The notes: generated by a model not told the origin, from the letters alone. Positions 52,266 to 61,014 are shown, counted from the first letter of the stretch. The stretch is 64,000 nucleotides of DNA from Streptomyces sp. NBC_00091 (GCF_026343185.1 NZ_JAPEMA010000001.1:5642001-5706000), one strand, 5' to 3'. Translations and numbers: made by a program.

Positions 52266-53765
52266 ATGACGCCAGTACGGCACCACACGGTCGACGGACT
52301 CGTACGGGACAGCGCGCGGCGGACCCCGGGCCGGACCGCCGTCCGCTACCGGGAGCGGACCTGGACGTACGCGGAACTGGACGCGGCGGTCTCCACCGGC
52401 GCCGCCGTGCTCCGGGAACGGTACGGGCTCGCCCCCGGCGACCGGGTCGCGGCCTTCGCCCACAACAGCGACGCCTACCTCATCGCCTTCCTCGCCTGCG
52501 CCCGCGCCGGGCTCACCCACGTCCCGGTCAACCAGAACCTCACCGGCGAGGACCTCGCGCACATCCTCGGCGACTGCGCGGGCGCCCTGGTCCTGGCGGA
52601 CCCGGACCTGATGGCCCGGGTCCCCGACGGGCACACCGTACGGGCGCTGCGCGGCGCGCCCGGGTCCTTCCTGTCGGAGCTGGCCGAACCGCGCCCGTTC
52701 GAGGCCTCGGGGGACCCGTCCGCGGTGGTCCAGCTGCTGTACACCTCGGGGACCACGGCCCTGCCCAAGGGCGCGATGATGACCCACCGGGCGCTGGCCC
52801 ACGAGTACGAGAGCGCGATCGCGGCCCTGGACCTGGGGGAGGCCGACCGCCCCGTCCACTCGCTGCCCCTCTACCACTCGGCGCAGATGCACGTCTTCCT
52901 GCTGCCGTACCTGGCGGTGGGCGCGCACAACACCATCCTGGACGCGCCGGTGGCCGAGGAGATCTTCGACCTGGTGGAGGCCGGCGGGGCCGACAGCCTC
53001 TTCGCACCGCCCACGGTGTGGATCGCGCTGGCCAACCACCCGCAGTTCGGGCAGCGGGAACTCGGCGCCCTGCGCAAGGCGTACTACGGGGCCTCGATCA
53101 TGCCGGTCCCGGTACTGGAACGGCTGCGGGCCCGGCTGCCGGGGCTGGGCTTCTACAACTGCTTCGGGCAGAGCGAGATCGGCCCGCTCGCCACGGTGCT
53201 GGGGCCGGGGGAGCACGAGGGCCGGATGGACTCGTGCGGGCGGCCGGTGCGCCATGTCGAGGCCAGGGTGGTCGACGAGGACGGCGCGGACGTCCCGGAC
53301 GGCACGGCGGGGGAGGTCGTCTACCGCTCCCCGCAGCTGTGCCTGGGCTACTGGAACGACGCCGGGGCCACGGAGAAGGCCTTCCGGGACGGCTGGTTCC
53401 GCTCCGGGGACCTCGCGGTACGGGACGCGGACGGGTACTTCACGGTGGTCGACCGGGTGAAGGACGTCATCAACTCGGGCGGGGTCCTCGTGGCCTCACG
53501 GCAGGTCGAGGACGTGCTGTACACCCACCCCGGGGTGGCGGAGACGGCGGTGGTGGGACTGCCCGACGAGCGGTGGATCGAGGCCGTCACGGCGGTGGTC
53601 GTACCCCGCGGGGAGGCCACGGAGGCGGAGCTGATGGCCTACGCGCGCGAGCGGCTCGCCCACTTCAAGGCCCCCAAGCGCGTGCTGTTCGTGGACGCCC
53701 TCCCGCGCAACGCCAGCGGCAAGATCCTCAAGCGCGAACTCCGCGACCGCTTCACCGACCGCTGA
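52266..53765 (+). CDS. Acyl-CoA synthetase (FadD-type)
   Basis: The 499-residue ANL enzyme shows LLYTSGTTALPKGAMMTH (A3), YYGASIMPVPVLERL, FGQSEIGPLATVLGP (A5), SGDLAVRDADGYFTVVDRVK (A7/A8) and C-terminal LPRNASGKILKREL (catalytic Lys). The substrate is probably a medium or long-chain or cyclic acid. GAGGA precedes ATG 52266 by about 10. It stands as a single gene with its own terminator. Confidence 0.93.
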   Translation: MTPVRHHTVDGLVRDSARRTPGRTAVRYRERTWTYAELDAAVSTGAAVLRERYGLAPGDRVAAFAHNSDAYLIAFLACARAGLTHVPVNQNLTGEDLAHILGDCAGALVLADPDLMARVPDGHTVRALRGAPGSFLSELAEPRPFEASGDPSAVVQLLYTSGTTALPKGAMMTHRALAHEYESAIAALDLGEADRPVHSLPLYHSAQMHVFLLPYLAVGAHNTILDAPVAEEIFDLVEAGGADSLFAPPTVWIALANHPQFGQRELGALRKAYYGASIMPVPVLERLRARLPGLGFYNCFGQSEIGPLATVLGPGEHEGRMDSCGRPVRHVEARVVDEDGADVPDGTAGEVVYRSPQLCLGYWNDAGATEKAFRDGWFRSGDLAVRDADGYFTVVDRVKDVINSGGVLVASRQVEDVLYTHPGVAETAVVGLPDERWIEAVTAVVVPRGEATEAELMAYARERLAHFKAPKRVLFVDALPRNASGKILKRELRDRFTDR

Positions 53766-53792
53766 GCCAGTACGCGGCCCCCGGCCCCCGGC

Positions 53793-53817
53793 CCCCGGCC
53801 GACCGCCGGAGCCGGGG
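53793..53817. terminator. Terminator between acyl-CoA synthetase and SDR genes
   Basis: Ccccggc (53793-53799) pairs with gccgggg (53811-53817) over an 11-base loop, between convergent genes. Three tandem copies of the heptamer cccccgg precede it. Confidence 0.5.
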
Positions 53818-53840
53818 TGGTGCCCATGGTGTCCGACGGG

Positions 53841-54701
53841 TCAGGCGTCGAAGTCCGTGCCGCGGGAGACGGGCTCCCAGCTGCCGGCTTCCGCGCGGGC
53901 CGCTTGCGCGTGGGCGAGGATCGCGTCGAGCGCGTCGTTGGCCAGCACGAGCCGCAGCGGGGTGTGCTCGGCGTCCAGGGCGGCCAGGATCGCGGCGGCC
54001 GCCTTGACCGGGTCGCCGGGCTGCTTGCCGTCGCTGTCGGGCAGTGCGGCGCGCACCGCGCCGACGGTGTCCGCGTAGACGGGCAGCACGGAGGCCGACT
54101 GCTGAAGCGCGGACCCGCCCGCGAACCCCGTACGGAAGGACCCGGGCTCGACGATCAGCGCCTTGATGCCGAAGGCCGCGACCTCGCCCGCGAGCGCCTC
54201 CGTGAGGCCCTCCAGGGCGAACTTCGTCGCCGAGTAGGCCCCGACGCCCGGGAAGGACAGCCGTCCGCCCATGCTGCTCATCTGGACGACCGCCCCGGAC
54301 TTCTGCGCCCGCATGTGCGGCAGCACGGCGCGGGTCAGCGCGGCCGGGCCGAAGAAGTGCAGCTCCATCAGGTCGCGCAGCTCGGCGTCGGAGGTCTCTT
54401 CCACCGCGCCGATCAGGCCCCGGCCGGCGTTGTTGACGAGGACGTCGATCCGGCCGAACCGGTCCACGGCCTCGGCGACGAGCTCCTGCGCCCGCGCCGT
54501 GTCCGTCACGTCCGCGGCGACCGGTACGAGCCGCTGGGGGTGGGCGGCCGCCAGGTCCTCGAGGGCGGCGGGCCGGCGGGCGGCGGCGACGACCGTGTCC
54601 CCGGCCGCGAGCGCGGCCTCCGCCAGCGTCCGGCCGAAGCCCGACGAAGCCCCGGTGATCAGCCATACCCGTCCGGTGGCGCGGTTCTGCTCAGACGTCA
54701 A
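53841..54701 (-). CDS. Short-chain dehydrogenase/reductase
   Basis: The 286-residue classical SDR has the cofactor motif LITGASSGFGRTLAEA, NNAGRGL, catalytic Ser in VQMSSMGGRLSFPG and YSATK. The absence of an acidic residue after the second strand (VVAAARRP) favours NADP. The start is a TTG with only a poorly spaced GGGG, so the N-terminus is less certain. It probably acts on a hydroxy or keto group of a lipid-like substrate. Confidence 0.9.
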   Translation of the reverse strand: MTSEQNRATGRVWLITGASSGFGRTLAEAALAAGDTVVAAARRPAALEDLAAAHPQRLVPVAADVTDTARAQELVAEAVDRFGRIDVLVNNAGRGLIGAVEETSDAELRDLMELHFFGPAALTRAVLPHMRAQKSGAVVQMSSMGGRLSFPGVGAYSATKFALEGLTEALAGEVAAFGIKALIVEPGSFRTGFAGGSALQQSASVLPVYADTVGAVRAALPDSDGKQPGDPVKAAAAILAALDAEHTPLRLVLANDALDAILAHAQAARAEAGSWEPVSRGTDFDA

Positions 54702-54767
54702 TCCCCAGTGTGCGAACGGTGTTGTGCGCAGCCCAGGGCGATCCTGCCGCGCACCCCGCCCCTCCCG

Positions 54768-55622
54768 TCACTCCCGTCCCGGATCGTGAGAAGGGAACTC
54801 CTCGGCGCCCAGGACTCCGCTGGTCCGCAGCCGGCGCAGGGTGAGGTGCTCGTGGACGAGCCGGCCGACCAGGGCCCCGCCGTAGACCACGAAGCCGACG
54901 CCGACCAGCCAGGACTGGACGACGAGCAGCGTGCCGAAGGGGCCGTACGTGACCGCGTTCGAGGCGATCAGCGGGCTGAACACCAGCTGGGAGAAGACCC
55001 TGAGGCCCAGCAGCCCGAGGCTCGTCGCCACCGCGCCGGGGAGCAGCGCCCGCCAGCGGACCCGGCCGCCCAGCAGGAGCCGCCCGGAACTCCAGAAGAA
55101 CAGGCAGGTGCCGGCCATGTCGCCGGCGGTGCCCATCAGGGTGCCCACCGCGTCGTCGGAGGGGGCGGGGATTTCCACGAGCAGCGCGAGGTAGCAGACC
55201 AGCAGCGCCAGCCAGACGACGTGCCGCCACATGGTGTGCCATCGGGCCGTCGGCAGGTCCCAGACCTTCTCGTAGCCGGTCTGGACGGCGGAGCCGAAGG
55301 TCAGGCCGAAGACCGCGAGGGCCGCCAGCCCGAAGGCGGTGGTCCGCTCCAGCGCGAGGTCCGCCGCCCCGAAGAGCATCTCGACCCGGGCCCGCGAGGA
55401 GGCCGTCACCCCGAGCGCCTGGCCCAGCCAGCGGCCGAAGCCGGAGCCGCTGCCCGGCGCGGCCGCCGCCACGACCACCAGCAGCGGCACGAGGGTGAGG
55501 AACCCGAGGGCGGCGAAGCCCATCGCCCGGTGCATCAGCTCGATCTCCCGGCCCCGGCTCCACGCCAGCCCGGCCGGGGAGCCCTGGAGCCGGTCGTGGA
55601 GCCGCCGGAGGGTCGAGGTCAC
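54768..55622 (-). CDS. YihY/BrkB family membrane protein
   Basis: The 284-residue protein has about six hydrophobic segments with IELMHRAMGFAALGFLTLVP and QTGYEKVWDLPTARWHTMWR. This is the YihY (formerly RNase BN) family, integral membrane proteins of unknown transport role. GTG start at 55622. The pronounced helices are FGLAALAVFGLTFGSAV and WLALLVCYLALLVEI. Confidence 0.85.
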   Translation of the reverse strand: MTSTLRRLHDRLQGSPAGLAWSRGREIELMHRAMGFAALGFLTLVPLLVVVAAAAPGSGSGFGRWLGQALGVTASSRARVEMLFGAADLALERTTAFGLAALAVFGLTFGSAVQTGYEKVWDLPTARWHTMWRHVVWLALLVCYLALLVEIPAPSDDAVGTLMGTAGDMAGTCLFFWSSGRLLLGGRVRWRALLPGAVATSLGLLGLRVFSQLVFSPLIASNAVTYGPFGTLLVVQSWLVGVGFVVYGGALVGRLVHEHLTLRRLRTSGVLGAEEFPSHDPGRE

Positions 55623-55693
55623 ACCTGATCCCCTACCCGGGCAGGCCCGGCCGCTCCCGGAAGCGGCGCCGAAGTGGGCCCGAACGGGTGGTT

Positions 55694-57058
55694 TCAGCCG
55701 CCCGCCGGTATGCCCCGGCCCTCCCCGGAGTCGCCCGGGTCCCGGAGGTCCTTCACCCGCTTGATCTTGCCCACCGAGCGCTCCAGGCTCTCCGGCTCCA
55801 CCACCTCGACGGCGACGGACACCCCCACGGACTCCTTGACGGCCCGCACCAGCTCCCCGGCCGCCGCCCGTCGCCTCCCGGCATCGGCCTCCCGGCGCGC
55901 CTCCACCCGCACGGTCAGGGCGTCCAGCCGGCCCTCCCGGGTCAGCCGCAGCTGGAAGTGCGGGGCGAGCCCGGGGATCCGCAGGAGTATCTCCTCGATC
56001 TGGGTCGGGTAGAGGTTCACCCCCCGCAGGATGATCATGTCATCGCTGCGGCCGGTCACCTTCTCCATCCGGCGGAAGGCGGGCCGGGCGGTCCCCGGCA
56101 GCAGCCTCGTCAGGTCCCGGGTGCGGTAGCGGACGACCGGCATGGCCTCCTTGGTGAGGGAGGTGAACACCAGCTCCCCGGGCTCCCCGTCCGGCAGCAC
56201 CGCCCCGGTCAGCGGATCGATCACCTCGGGGTAGAAGTGGTCCTCCCAGATGTGCAGGCCGTCCTTGTGCGAGGCGAACTCCTGGGCCACGCCCGGTCCG
56301 ATCACCTCGGACAGGCCGTATATGTCCACGGCGTCGATGCCCAGCCGGTCCTCGATCTCCCGGCGCATCTCCTCGGTCCAGGGCTCGGCGCCGAAGATCC
56401 CGGTGCGCAGCGAGGTGCCGCGCGGGTCGATGCCCTGGCGCTCCATCTCGTCCAGCAGCGTGAGCATGTAGGAGGGGGTCACCATGATCACCTCCGGGCG
56501 GAAGTCCTGGATCAGTCTGACCTGGCGGTCCGTCATGCCCCCGGAGGCCGGGACGACCGTGCACCCCAGGCGCTCCGCGCCGTAGTGGGCGCCCAGACCC
56601 CCGGTGAACAGGCCGTACCCGTACGCGATGTGCACGATCTGCCCCGGCCGGCCGCCCGCCGCGCGCAGCGACCGGGCGACGACATCGGCCCAGGTGGCCA
56701 GATCCCCGTCGGTGTAGCCCACCACCGTGGGGCGGCCGGTGGTGCCGCTGGAGGCGTGGATGCGGCGCACCTCGGTGCGGGGGACGGCGAACATTCCGAA
56801 GGGGTACTGCTCGCGCAGGTCGGCCTTGGTGGTGAGGGGGAAGAGGGAGAGGTCCGCGAGCGAGCGGCAGTCGTCGGGATGCACCCCCGCCTTGTCGAAG
56901 GCCTGCCGGTAGAAGGCGACGCGGTCGTACGCCCGGTGCAGGGTGGCCCGCAGCCGCCGCAGCTGGAGCGCCGCCAGCTCGTCGGGGCTCAGCCGCTCGC
57001 CTTCGTCGTGGAAATCCTCGGGGTCGCCGAGACCCGTACGCGCCGTCATTGCCGTCAT
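55694..57058 (-). CDS. paaK: Phenylacetate-CoA ligase-type enzyme (PaaK)
   Basis: The 454-residue ANL ligase has the PaaK signatures RIHASSGTTGRPTVVGYT (P-loop), AYGYGLFTGGLGAHYGAERL, YGLSEVIGPGVAQEF and ILRGVNLYPTQIEEILL. It converts phenylacetate or another aryl acid to the CoA thioester. I start at ATG 57058 after GAGG spaced 8; the ATG-ACG-GC triplets are a 9-bp tandem repeat. The other paa genes (paaABCDE) are not in view. An ACCGAA-TTCGGT operator precedes it. Confidence 0.92.
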   Translation of the reverse strand: MTAMTARTGLGDPEDFHDEGERLSPDELAALQLRRLRATLHRAYDRVAFYRQAFDKAGVHPDDCRSLADLSLFPLTTKADLREQYPFGMFAVPRTEVRRIHASSGTTGRPTVVGYTDGDLATWADVVARSLRAAGGRPGQIVHIAYGYGLFTGGLGAHYGAERLGCTVVPASGGMTDRQVRLIQDFRPEVIMVTPSYMLTLLDEMERQGIDPRGTSLRTGIFGAEPWTEEMRREIEDRLGIDAVDIYGLSEVIGPGVAQEFASHKDGLHIWEDHFYPEVIDPLTGAVLPDGEPGELVFTSLTKEAMPVVRYRTRDLTRLLPGTARPAFRRMEKVTGRSDDMIILRGVNLYPTQIEEILLRIPGLAPHFQLRLTREGRLDALTVRVEARREADAGRRRAAAGELVRAVKESVGVSVAVEVVEPESLERSVGKIKRVKDLRDPGDSGEGRGIPAGG

Positions 57059-57099
57059 TGCCGTCACCTCATCGTCGAGAGTCGGACCACCAGAAGCCA

Positions 57100-57160
57100 A
57101 CCGAACGTTCATTCGGTAGATTGCCGGACCCCGCCGGGTAAATCAATGACTCGAACGAGT
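57100..57160. promoter_or_regulatory. Operators in the paaK-hydrolase divergent promoter
   Basis: ACCGAACGTTCATTCGGT (57100-57117) is a palindrome with 6-bp perfect arms, of the type bound by TetR-family PaaR-like regulators. ACTCGAACGAGT (57149-57160) is a second short palindrome, 14 bases before the hydrolase ATG. The regulator gene is not in this window. Confidence 0.6.
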
Positions 57161-57174
57161 GATCGTCTGATCTG

Positions 57175-58032
57175 ATGGCGCCCATGCCTGCATTCACCAC
57201 CTATGACGGAACCGAACTCGCCTACCACGTCAGGGGGGAGGGCGAGCCGCTCGTCTGCCTCCCCGGCGGGGCCATGCGGGCCTCCCGGTACCTGGGCGAC
57301 CTCGGCGGACTCGCCTCCGGGCGCCGGCTCGTCCTGCTCGACCTGCGCGGCACGGGGGACTCCGCGATACCCGCGGACGAGTCCACGTACCGCGTCGACC
57401 ACCAGGTCGCCGACATCGAGGCGCTGCGGCTGCACCTGGGCCTGGATCGCGTGGACCTCCTGGCCCACTCGGCCGCCGGCAACCTGGTCATGCTGTACGC
57501 CGCGGCGCACCCCGAGCGGCTCGGCCGGATCGCCCTGGTCACCCCCACCGCCTGGGCGGTGGACCTCCCCAGCACCCCGGAACAGCGCCTGGAGGGGGCC
57601 CGCCGCCGGGCCGGCACCGAGCTGTACGACACGGCCATCGAGGCCTACGCGCGGATCCTCGCCGGCTCCGACACGGACGAGAACTGGGACCGCGCCGCCC
57701 CGCTCTTCTACGGCCGCTGGGACGAGGCCGCGCGGGCCGACTTCGCGGCGGGCGAGGACGAGCAGAACGAGAAGGCGGCCGCGGCCTTCGCCGGCCCGGG
57801 AGCCTTCGACCCGCCCGCCACCCGCGCCGCCCTGCGCCGGCTCACCGCGGAGGTGCTGGTCCTGGCGGGCGAGCTGGACTTCAACCCCGGCCCCGCCCTC
57901 GCGGCGCGCATCGCCCGGCTGTTCCCCCGCGCGGTCGTCGACGTCCAGCCCGCGACCGGGCACTTCCCCTGGCTGGACGACCCGGCCCGGTTCACCTCCC
58001 GAGTGGAGCGCTTCCTGGCCACAGGAGCCTGA
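57175..58032 (+). CDS. Alpha/beta hydrolase
   Basis: The 285-residue protein has the fold landmarks GEPLVCLPGGAMRASRYL (oxyanion), VDLLAHSAAGNLVMLYAA with nucleophile Ser in HSAAG, LAGELDFNPG (acid) and ATGHFPWLDDP (His). It resembles proline-iminopeptidase/esterase enzymes. No ribosome site is evident before the ATG, so the message may be leaderless. Divergence from paaK with shared operators suggests aryl-ester or thioester metabolism. Confidence 0.88.
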   Translation: MAPMPAFTTYDGTELAYHVRGEGEPLVCLPGGAMRASRYLGDLGGLASGRRLVLLDLRGTGDSAIPADESTYRVDHQVADIEALRLHLGLDRVDLLAHSAAGNLVMLYAAAHPERLGRIALVTPTAWAVDLPSTPEQRLEGARRRAGTELYDTAIEAYARILAGSDTDENWDRAAPLFYGRWDEAARADFAAGEDEQNEKAAAAFAGPGAFDPPATRAALRRLTAEVLVLAGELDFNPGPALAARIARLFPRAVVDVQPATGHFPWLDDPARFTSRVERFLATGA

Positions 58033-58086
58033 GCCCTCCGCCCCGCCCGACGGCCGGGCCGAAGCCCTCGAAATGCTCCGGGGTGC

Positions 58087-58218
58087 CTCGGCATCGCCGT
58101 TCACCACGCCAATACCGCGCTGACCGCCGAGGGCACGCTCGTCGGCACCCTGGGGTACACAGCGCCGGAACGGGTGCGGGGTGCCGACGCGGGCGGGGCC
58201 GGCGACCTGTTCTCCCTG
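58087..58218 (+). pseudogene. Remnant of a Ser/Thr kinase activation segment
   Basis: One frame reads LGIAVHHANTALTAEG, then TLVGTLGYTAPERVRG and AGDLFSL. These are the DFG-equivalent, the activation loop with T-x-G-Y-x-A-P-E and the following D-LFSLG of Hanks kinases. No start, P-loop, HRD or C-lobe surround it, and homology stops abruptly on both sides. It is a roughly 44-codon relic, not a gene. Confidence 0.75.
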
Positions 58219-58221
58219 AGG

Positions 58222-58239
58222 GCCGGCCCGGAGGCCGGC
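58222..58239 (-). terminator. Terminator after the acyl-CoA synthetase gene
   Basis: Gccggcc (58222-58228) and ggccggc (58233-58239) form a 7-bp stem with a 4-base loop, 7 bases past the stop of the reverse-strand gene. Confidence 0.6.
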
Positions 58240-58246
58240 AGGTCCT

Positions 58247-59878
58247 TCAGCGTGCGGCGTCCGCCTCCGTGGCCACCGCCTTCGCCCAGCGGTAGTCCGC
58301 CTTGCCGCTCGGGGAGCGCTGGACGGCCGGCGTGATCACCAGCTGGCGCGGGATCTTGTAGCCGGCCAGCCGGGTCCGGCAGTGGCGCTGGATCTCCTCC
58401 AGCGTCGGCTCCGGCGCCCCGTCCCGTACCTGGACCACCGCGGCCACATGGCTGCCCCACGTCGGGTCCGGGACACCCGCCACCAGGGCGTCGTACACGT
58501 CCGGATGCGACTTCAGCGCCTGCTCGACCTCCTCCGGATAGACCTTCTCGCCACCGGTGTTGATGCACTGCGAGCCGCGCCCCAGCACGGTGACGATGCC
58601 CTGCTCGTCGACCGTCGCCATGTCGCCGAGCAGGACCCAGCGCTCCGTGCCCTTCTGGAAGAAGGTCTCCGCCGTCTTCACCGGGTCGTTGTAGTAGCCG
58701 AGCGGGACGTGCCCGCGCTGCGCGAGCCGCCCGGGCACGCCGACCGGCACCGGCTCGTGCGACACCGGGTCCACCACCTGCGTACGGTCGTTGACCTGGA
58801 GGCGGAAGCCCTTCTCCGGGCCGGAGTCGTCCGTCGCCCTGCCGTTGGACCCGGACTCGGAGGACCCGAAGTTGTTCAGGAGCACCACGTGCGGCACCAG
58901 GCGCTGGAACTCGGCGCGGACGGTCTCCGACATGATCGCCCCGGACGAGGAGACGCTGAACAGCGAGGACAGGTCCGTCCCCTTCAGCGGGCCGTTCAGG
59001 GCGTCGATGAGCGGCCGGAGCATCGCGTCGCCCACCAGCGACACGCTCGACACCTTCTCCTTCTCGATGGTGCGGAGCACTTCCTCGGGCGCGTACTTGC
59101 GGTGGATGACCACCCGCTGGCCGTAGTTGAAGGCGATGAACGAGGTCAGCGTCGAGGTGCCGTGCATCAGCGGGGGCGCCGGGAAGAAGGTGAGCCCCGC
59201 GCCGCGCGCCGCGACCCGCTCGGCCAGCTCCTCCGGCCGCTTCACCGGCTCGCCCGAGGGCTCCCCGCCGAACAGCCCCGCGAAGAACAGGTCTTCGGCC
59301 CGCCACATGACGCCCTTGGGCATACCGGTGGTGCCGCCGGTGTAGATGATGAACAGGTCGTCCGCGCTGCGCGGCGGGAAGCCGCGCCCCGGGGACCCGG
59401 CCGCCTCCGCGTCCTCGTACGCGACTGGCGCGATCGCCGGCTCCGGAGCGCCCTCGGGCGCCGGCCCGACCCGGATCAGGTGCCGCAGCTTCGTCGTCTG
59501 CGGCAGCGCGGCCGCCACCCGCTCCGTGAACTCGCCCTCGAAGACGAGCGCGGCGAGGTCGGCGTCGTCGTAGAGGTAGACCAGCTCCTCCTCCACGTAC
59601 CGGTAGTTGACGTTCACCGGTACCAGGCGGGCCTTGAGGCAGGCCAGTACGGTCTGCAGGTACTCGATCCCGTTGTAGAGGTGCAGCCCCAGGTGTTCGC
59701 CGGGCCTCAGTCCGCTGTCCAGCAGGTGGTGCGCGACGCGGTTCGCCGCCGCGTCCAGCTCCGCGTACGTGAGGCGGCGCTCGGCGCCGGTCCCGGGGTG
59801 GTCCACGTACACCAGCGCCTCGCGGTCCGGGACCACGTCCACGACCGACTCGAACAGGTCGGCAAGGTTGTACTCCAC
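58247..59878 (-). CDS. Acyl-CoA synthetase, FadD19-like
   Basis: The 543-residue ANL enzyme has LFIIYTGGTTGMPKGVMWR; the TGG and PKGVMWR variant is characteristic of mycobacterial FadD19-type ligases, which activate the C26/C24 side chain of sterols. Other motifs are LNNFGSSESGSNGR, LLGDMATVDEQGIVTVLGRG and SPSGKADYRWAK (catalytic Lys). The GTG at 59878 has AGGAGG at five bases. As in M. tuberculosis, it diverges from an EchA19-like crotonase, with KstR-type and TCTGAC sites between. Side-chain fatty acids are an alternative substrate. Confidence 0.88.
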   Translation of the reverse strand: MEYNLADLFESVVDVVPDREALVYVDHPGTGAERRLTYAELDAAANRVAHHLLDSGLRPGEHLGLHLYNGIEYLQTVLACLKARLVPVNVNYRYVEEELVYLYDDADLAALVFEGEFTERVAAALPQTTKLRHLIRVGPAPEGAPEPAIAPVAYEDAEAAGSPGRGFPPRSADDLFIIYTGGTTGMPKGVMWRAEDLFFAGLFGGEPSGEPVKRPEELAERVAARGAGLTFFPAPPLMHGTSTLTSFIAFNYGQRVVIHRKYAPEEVLRTIEKEKVSSVSLVGDAMLRPLIDALNGPLKGTDLSSLFSVSSSGAIMSETVRAEFQRLVPHVVLLNNFGSSESGSNGRATDDSGPEKGFRLQVNDRTQVVDPVSHEPVPVGVPGRLAQRGHVPLGYYNDPVKTAETFFQKGTERWVLLGDMATVDEQGIVTVLGRGSQCINTGGEKVYPEEVEQALKSHPDVYDALVAGVPDPTWGSHVAAVVQVRDGAPEPTLEEIQRHCRTRLAGYKIPRQLVITPAVQRSPSGKADYRWAKAVATEADAAR

Positions 59879-59971
59879 CGTTCCTCCTGACCCGAAAAAC
59901 CTCATGGCTGGGCTGCTCGGCGGTCATTAGAGCGCCGCCCGGTCCAACTGGGAAGGGCGCACGCGAAGAAA

Positions 59972-59988
59972 TCTGACTGAGTGTCAGA
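59972..59988. promoter_or_regulatory. TCTGAC palindrome in the fadD19/echA19-like promoter
   Basis: TCTGACTGAGTGTCAGA has perfect 6-bp arms (TCTGAC/GTCAGA) and a 5-base centre, 65 bases before the crotonase ATG. Its reverse complement resembles the site at 48234-48250. Confidence 0.65.
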
Positions 59989-60015
59989 AAACTATTGAAC
60001 TGCACCCGGCCCTCC

Positions 60016-60029
60016 TGCAACCTGTTCTA
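60016..60029. promoter_or_regulatory. KstR-type operator in the fadD19/echA19-like promoter
   Basis: TGCAACCTGTTCTA fits TnnAACnnGTTnnA. It lies 24 bases before the crotonase start, a repressing position. In mycobacteria the equivalent fadD19-echA19 promoter is KstR-controlled. Confidence 0.65.
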
Positions 60030-60052
60030 GGTCTTGAGACGGGAGGACGGCA

Positions 60053-60853
60053 ATGGGTGGGACCGAACACCTGACCGCGGAGCGCCGCGGCGCCACGCTG
60101 GTGCTCACCATGAACAGGCCCGAAGCGAAGAACGCGCTCTCGCTTCCCCTGTTGGTGGGCCTGTACGACGGCTGGCTGGAGGCGGACGCGGACGACACGG
60201 TCCGCTCGGTGGTCCTGACGGGCGCGGGCGGCGACTTCTGCGCCGGGATGGACCTCAAGGCGCTCGCGGGCAAGGGCATGGCGGGCGACCAGTACCGGGA
60301 CCGGCTCAAGGCCGACCCCGACCTGCACTGGAAGGCGATGCTCCGTCACCACCGGCCGCGCAAGCCGGTGATCGCCGCGGTGGAGGGGTACTGCGTCGCG
60401 GGCGGCACCGAGATCCTCCAGGGCACCGACATCCGGGTCGCCGGGGCCGGGGCCACGTTCGGGCTGTTCGAGGTCAAGCGGGGGCTGTTCCCGATCGGCG
60501 GCTCCACGGTGCGGCTGCCGCGGCAGGTGCCGCGCACGCACGCGCTGGAGATGCTGCTGACCGGCCGCCCGTACTCGGCCGAGGAGGCGGCGCGGATCGG
60601 GCTCGTGGGGCGGGTGGTGCCCGACGGGACGGCGCTGGAGGCGGCGCTGGAGACCGCCGAGCTGATCAACGCGTGCGGGCCGCTGGCCGTCGAGGCGGTG
60701 AAGGCGTCCGTCTACGAGGCCGCCGAGCTGACGGAGACGGAGGGGCTCGCGGCCGAACTGGTGCGGGGCTGGCCGGTCTTCGACACGGCCGACGCGAAGG
60801 AGGGGGCGCGGGCCTTCGCGGAGAAGCGCCGCCCGCTCTACCGCCGAGCCTAG
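60053..60853 (+). CDS. Enoyl-CoA hydratase/isomerase family protein, EchA19-like
   Basis: The 266-residue crotonase has oxyanion motifs GAGGDFCAGMDLKAL and EGYCVAGGTEILQGTDIRVA, plus GLFEVKRGLFPIGGSTVRL and C-terminal DAKEGARAFAEKRRP. GGTEILQGTDIRVA and the tail correspond closely to M. tuberculosis EchA19, a sterol side-chain enoyl-CoA hydratase. I see the expected catalytic-glutamate region in GTEILQG. GGGAGG 8-9 bases upstream supports ATG 60053. Confidence 0.9.
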   Translation: MGGTEHLTAERRGATLVLTMNRPEAKNALSLPLLVGLYDGWLEADADDTVRSVVLTGAGGDFCAGMDLKALAGKGMAGDQYRDRLKADPDLHWKAMLRHHRPRKPVIAAVEGYCVAGGTEILQGTDIRVAGAGATFGLFEVKRGLFPIGGSTVRLPRQVPRTHALEMLLTGRPYSAEEAARIGLVGRVVPDGTALEAALETAELINACGPLAVEAVKASVYEAAELTETEGLAAELVRGWPVFDTADAKEGARAFAEKRRPLYRRA

Positions 60854-61014
60854 GCGCTGGCCGCAGGTGCACCAGCCCCCCCCCGCCGCGCCCCGGGCCT
60901 GCGGCCCTGCCCCGGGCGCGTCCGGGTCCGCCGTGGTCCGCGTGGGCCGGTTGGGAATCCGGCGGTCCCGCCGCACCTCCTCCGCGCGGCAGAACGGCAT
61001 CACGGCACAGCCGG

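Noticed and set aside
53772..53800. Heptamer cccccgg repeats as a regulatory element
   Set aside because: Three short G/C units in a convergent gap are explained by slippage and by the adjacent terminator stem.
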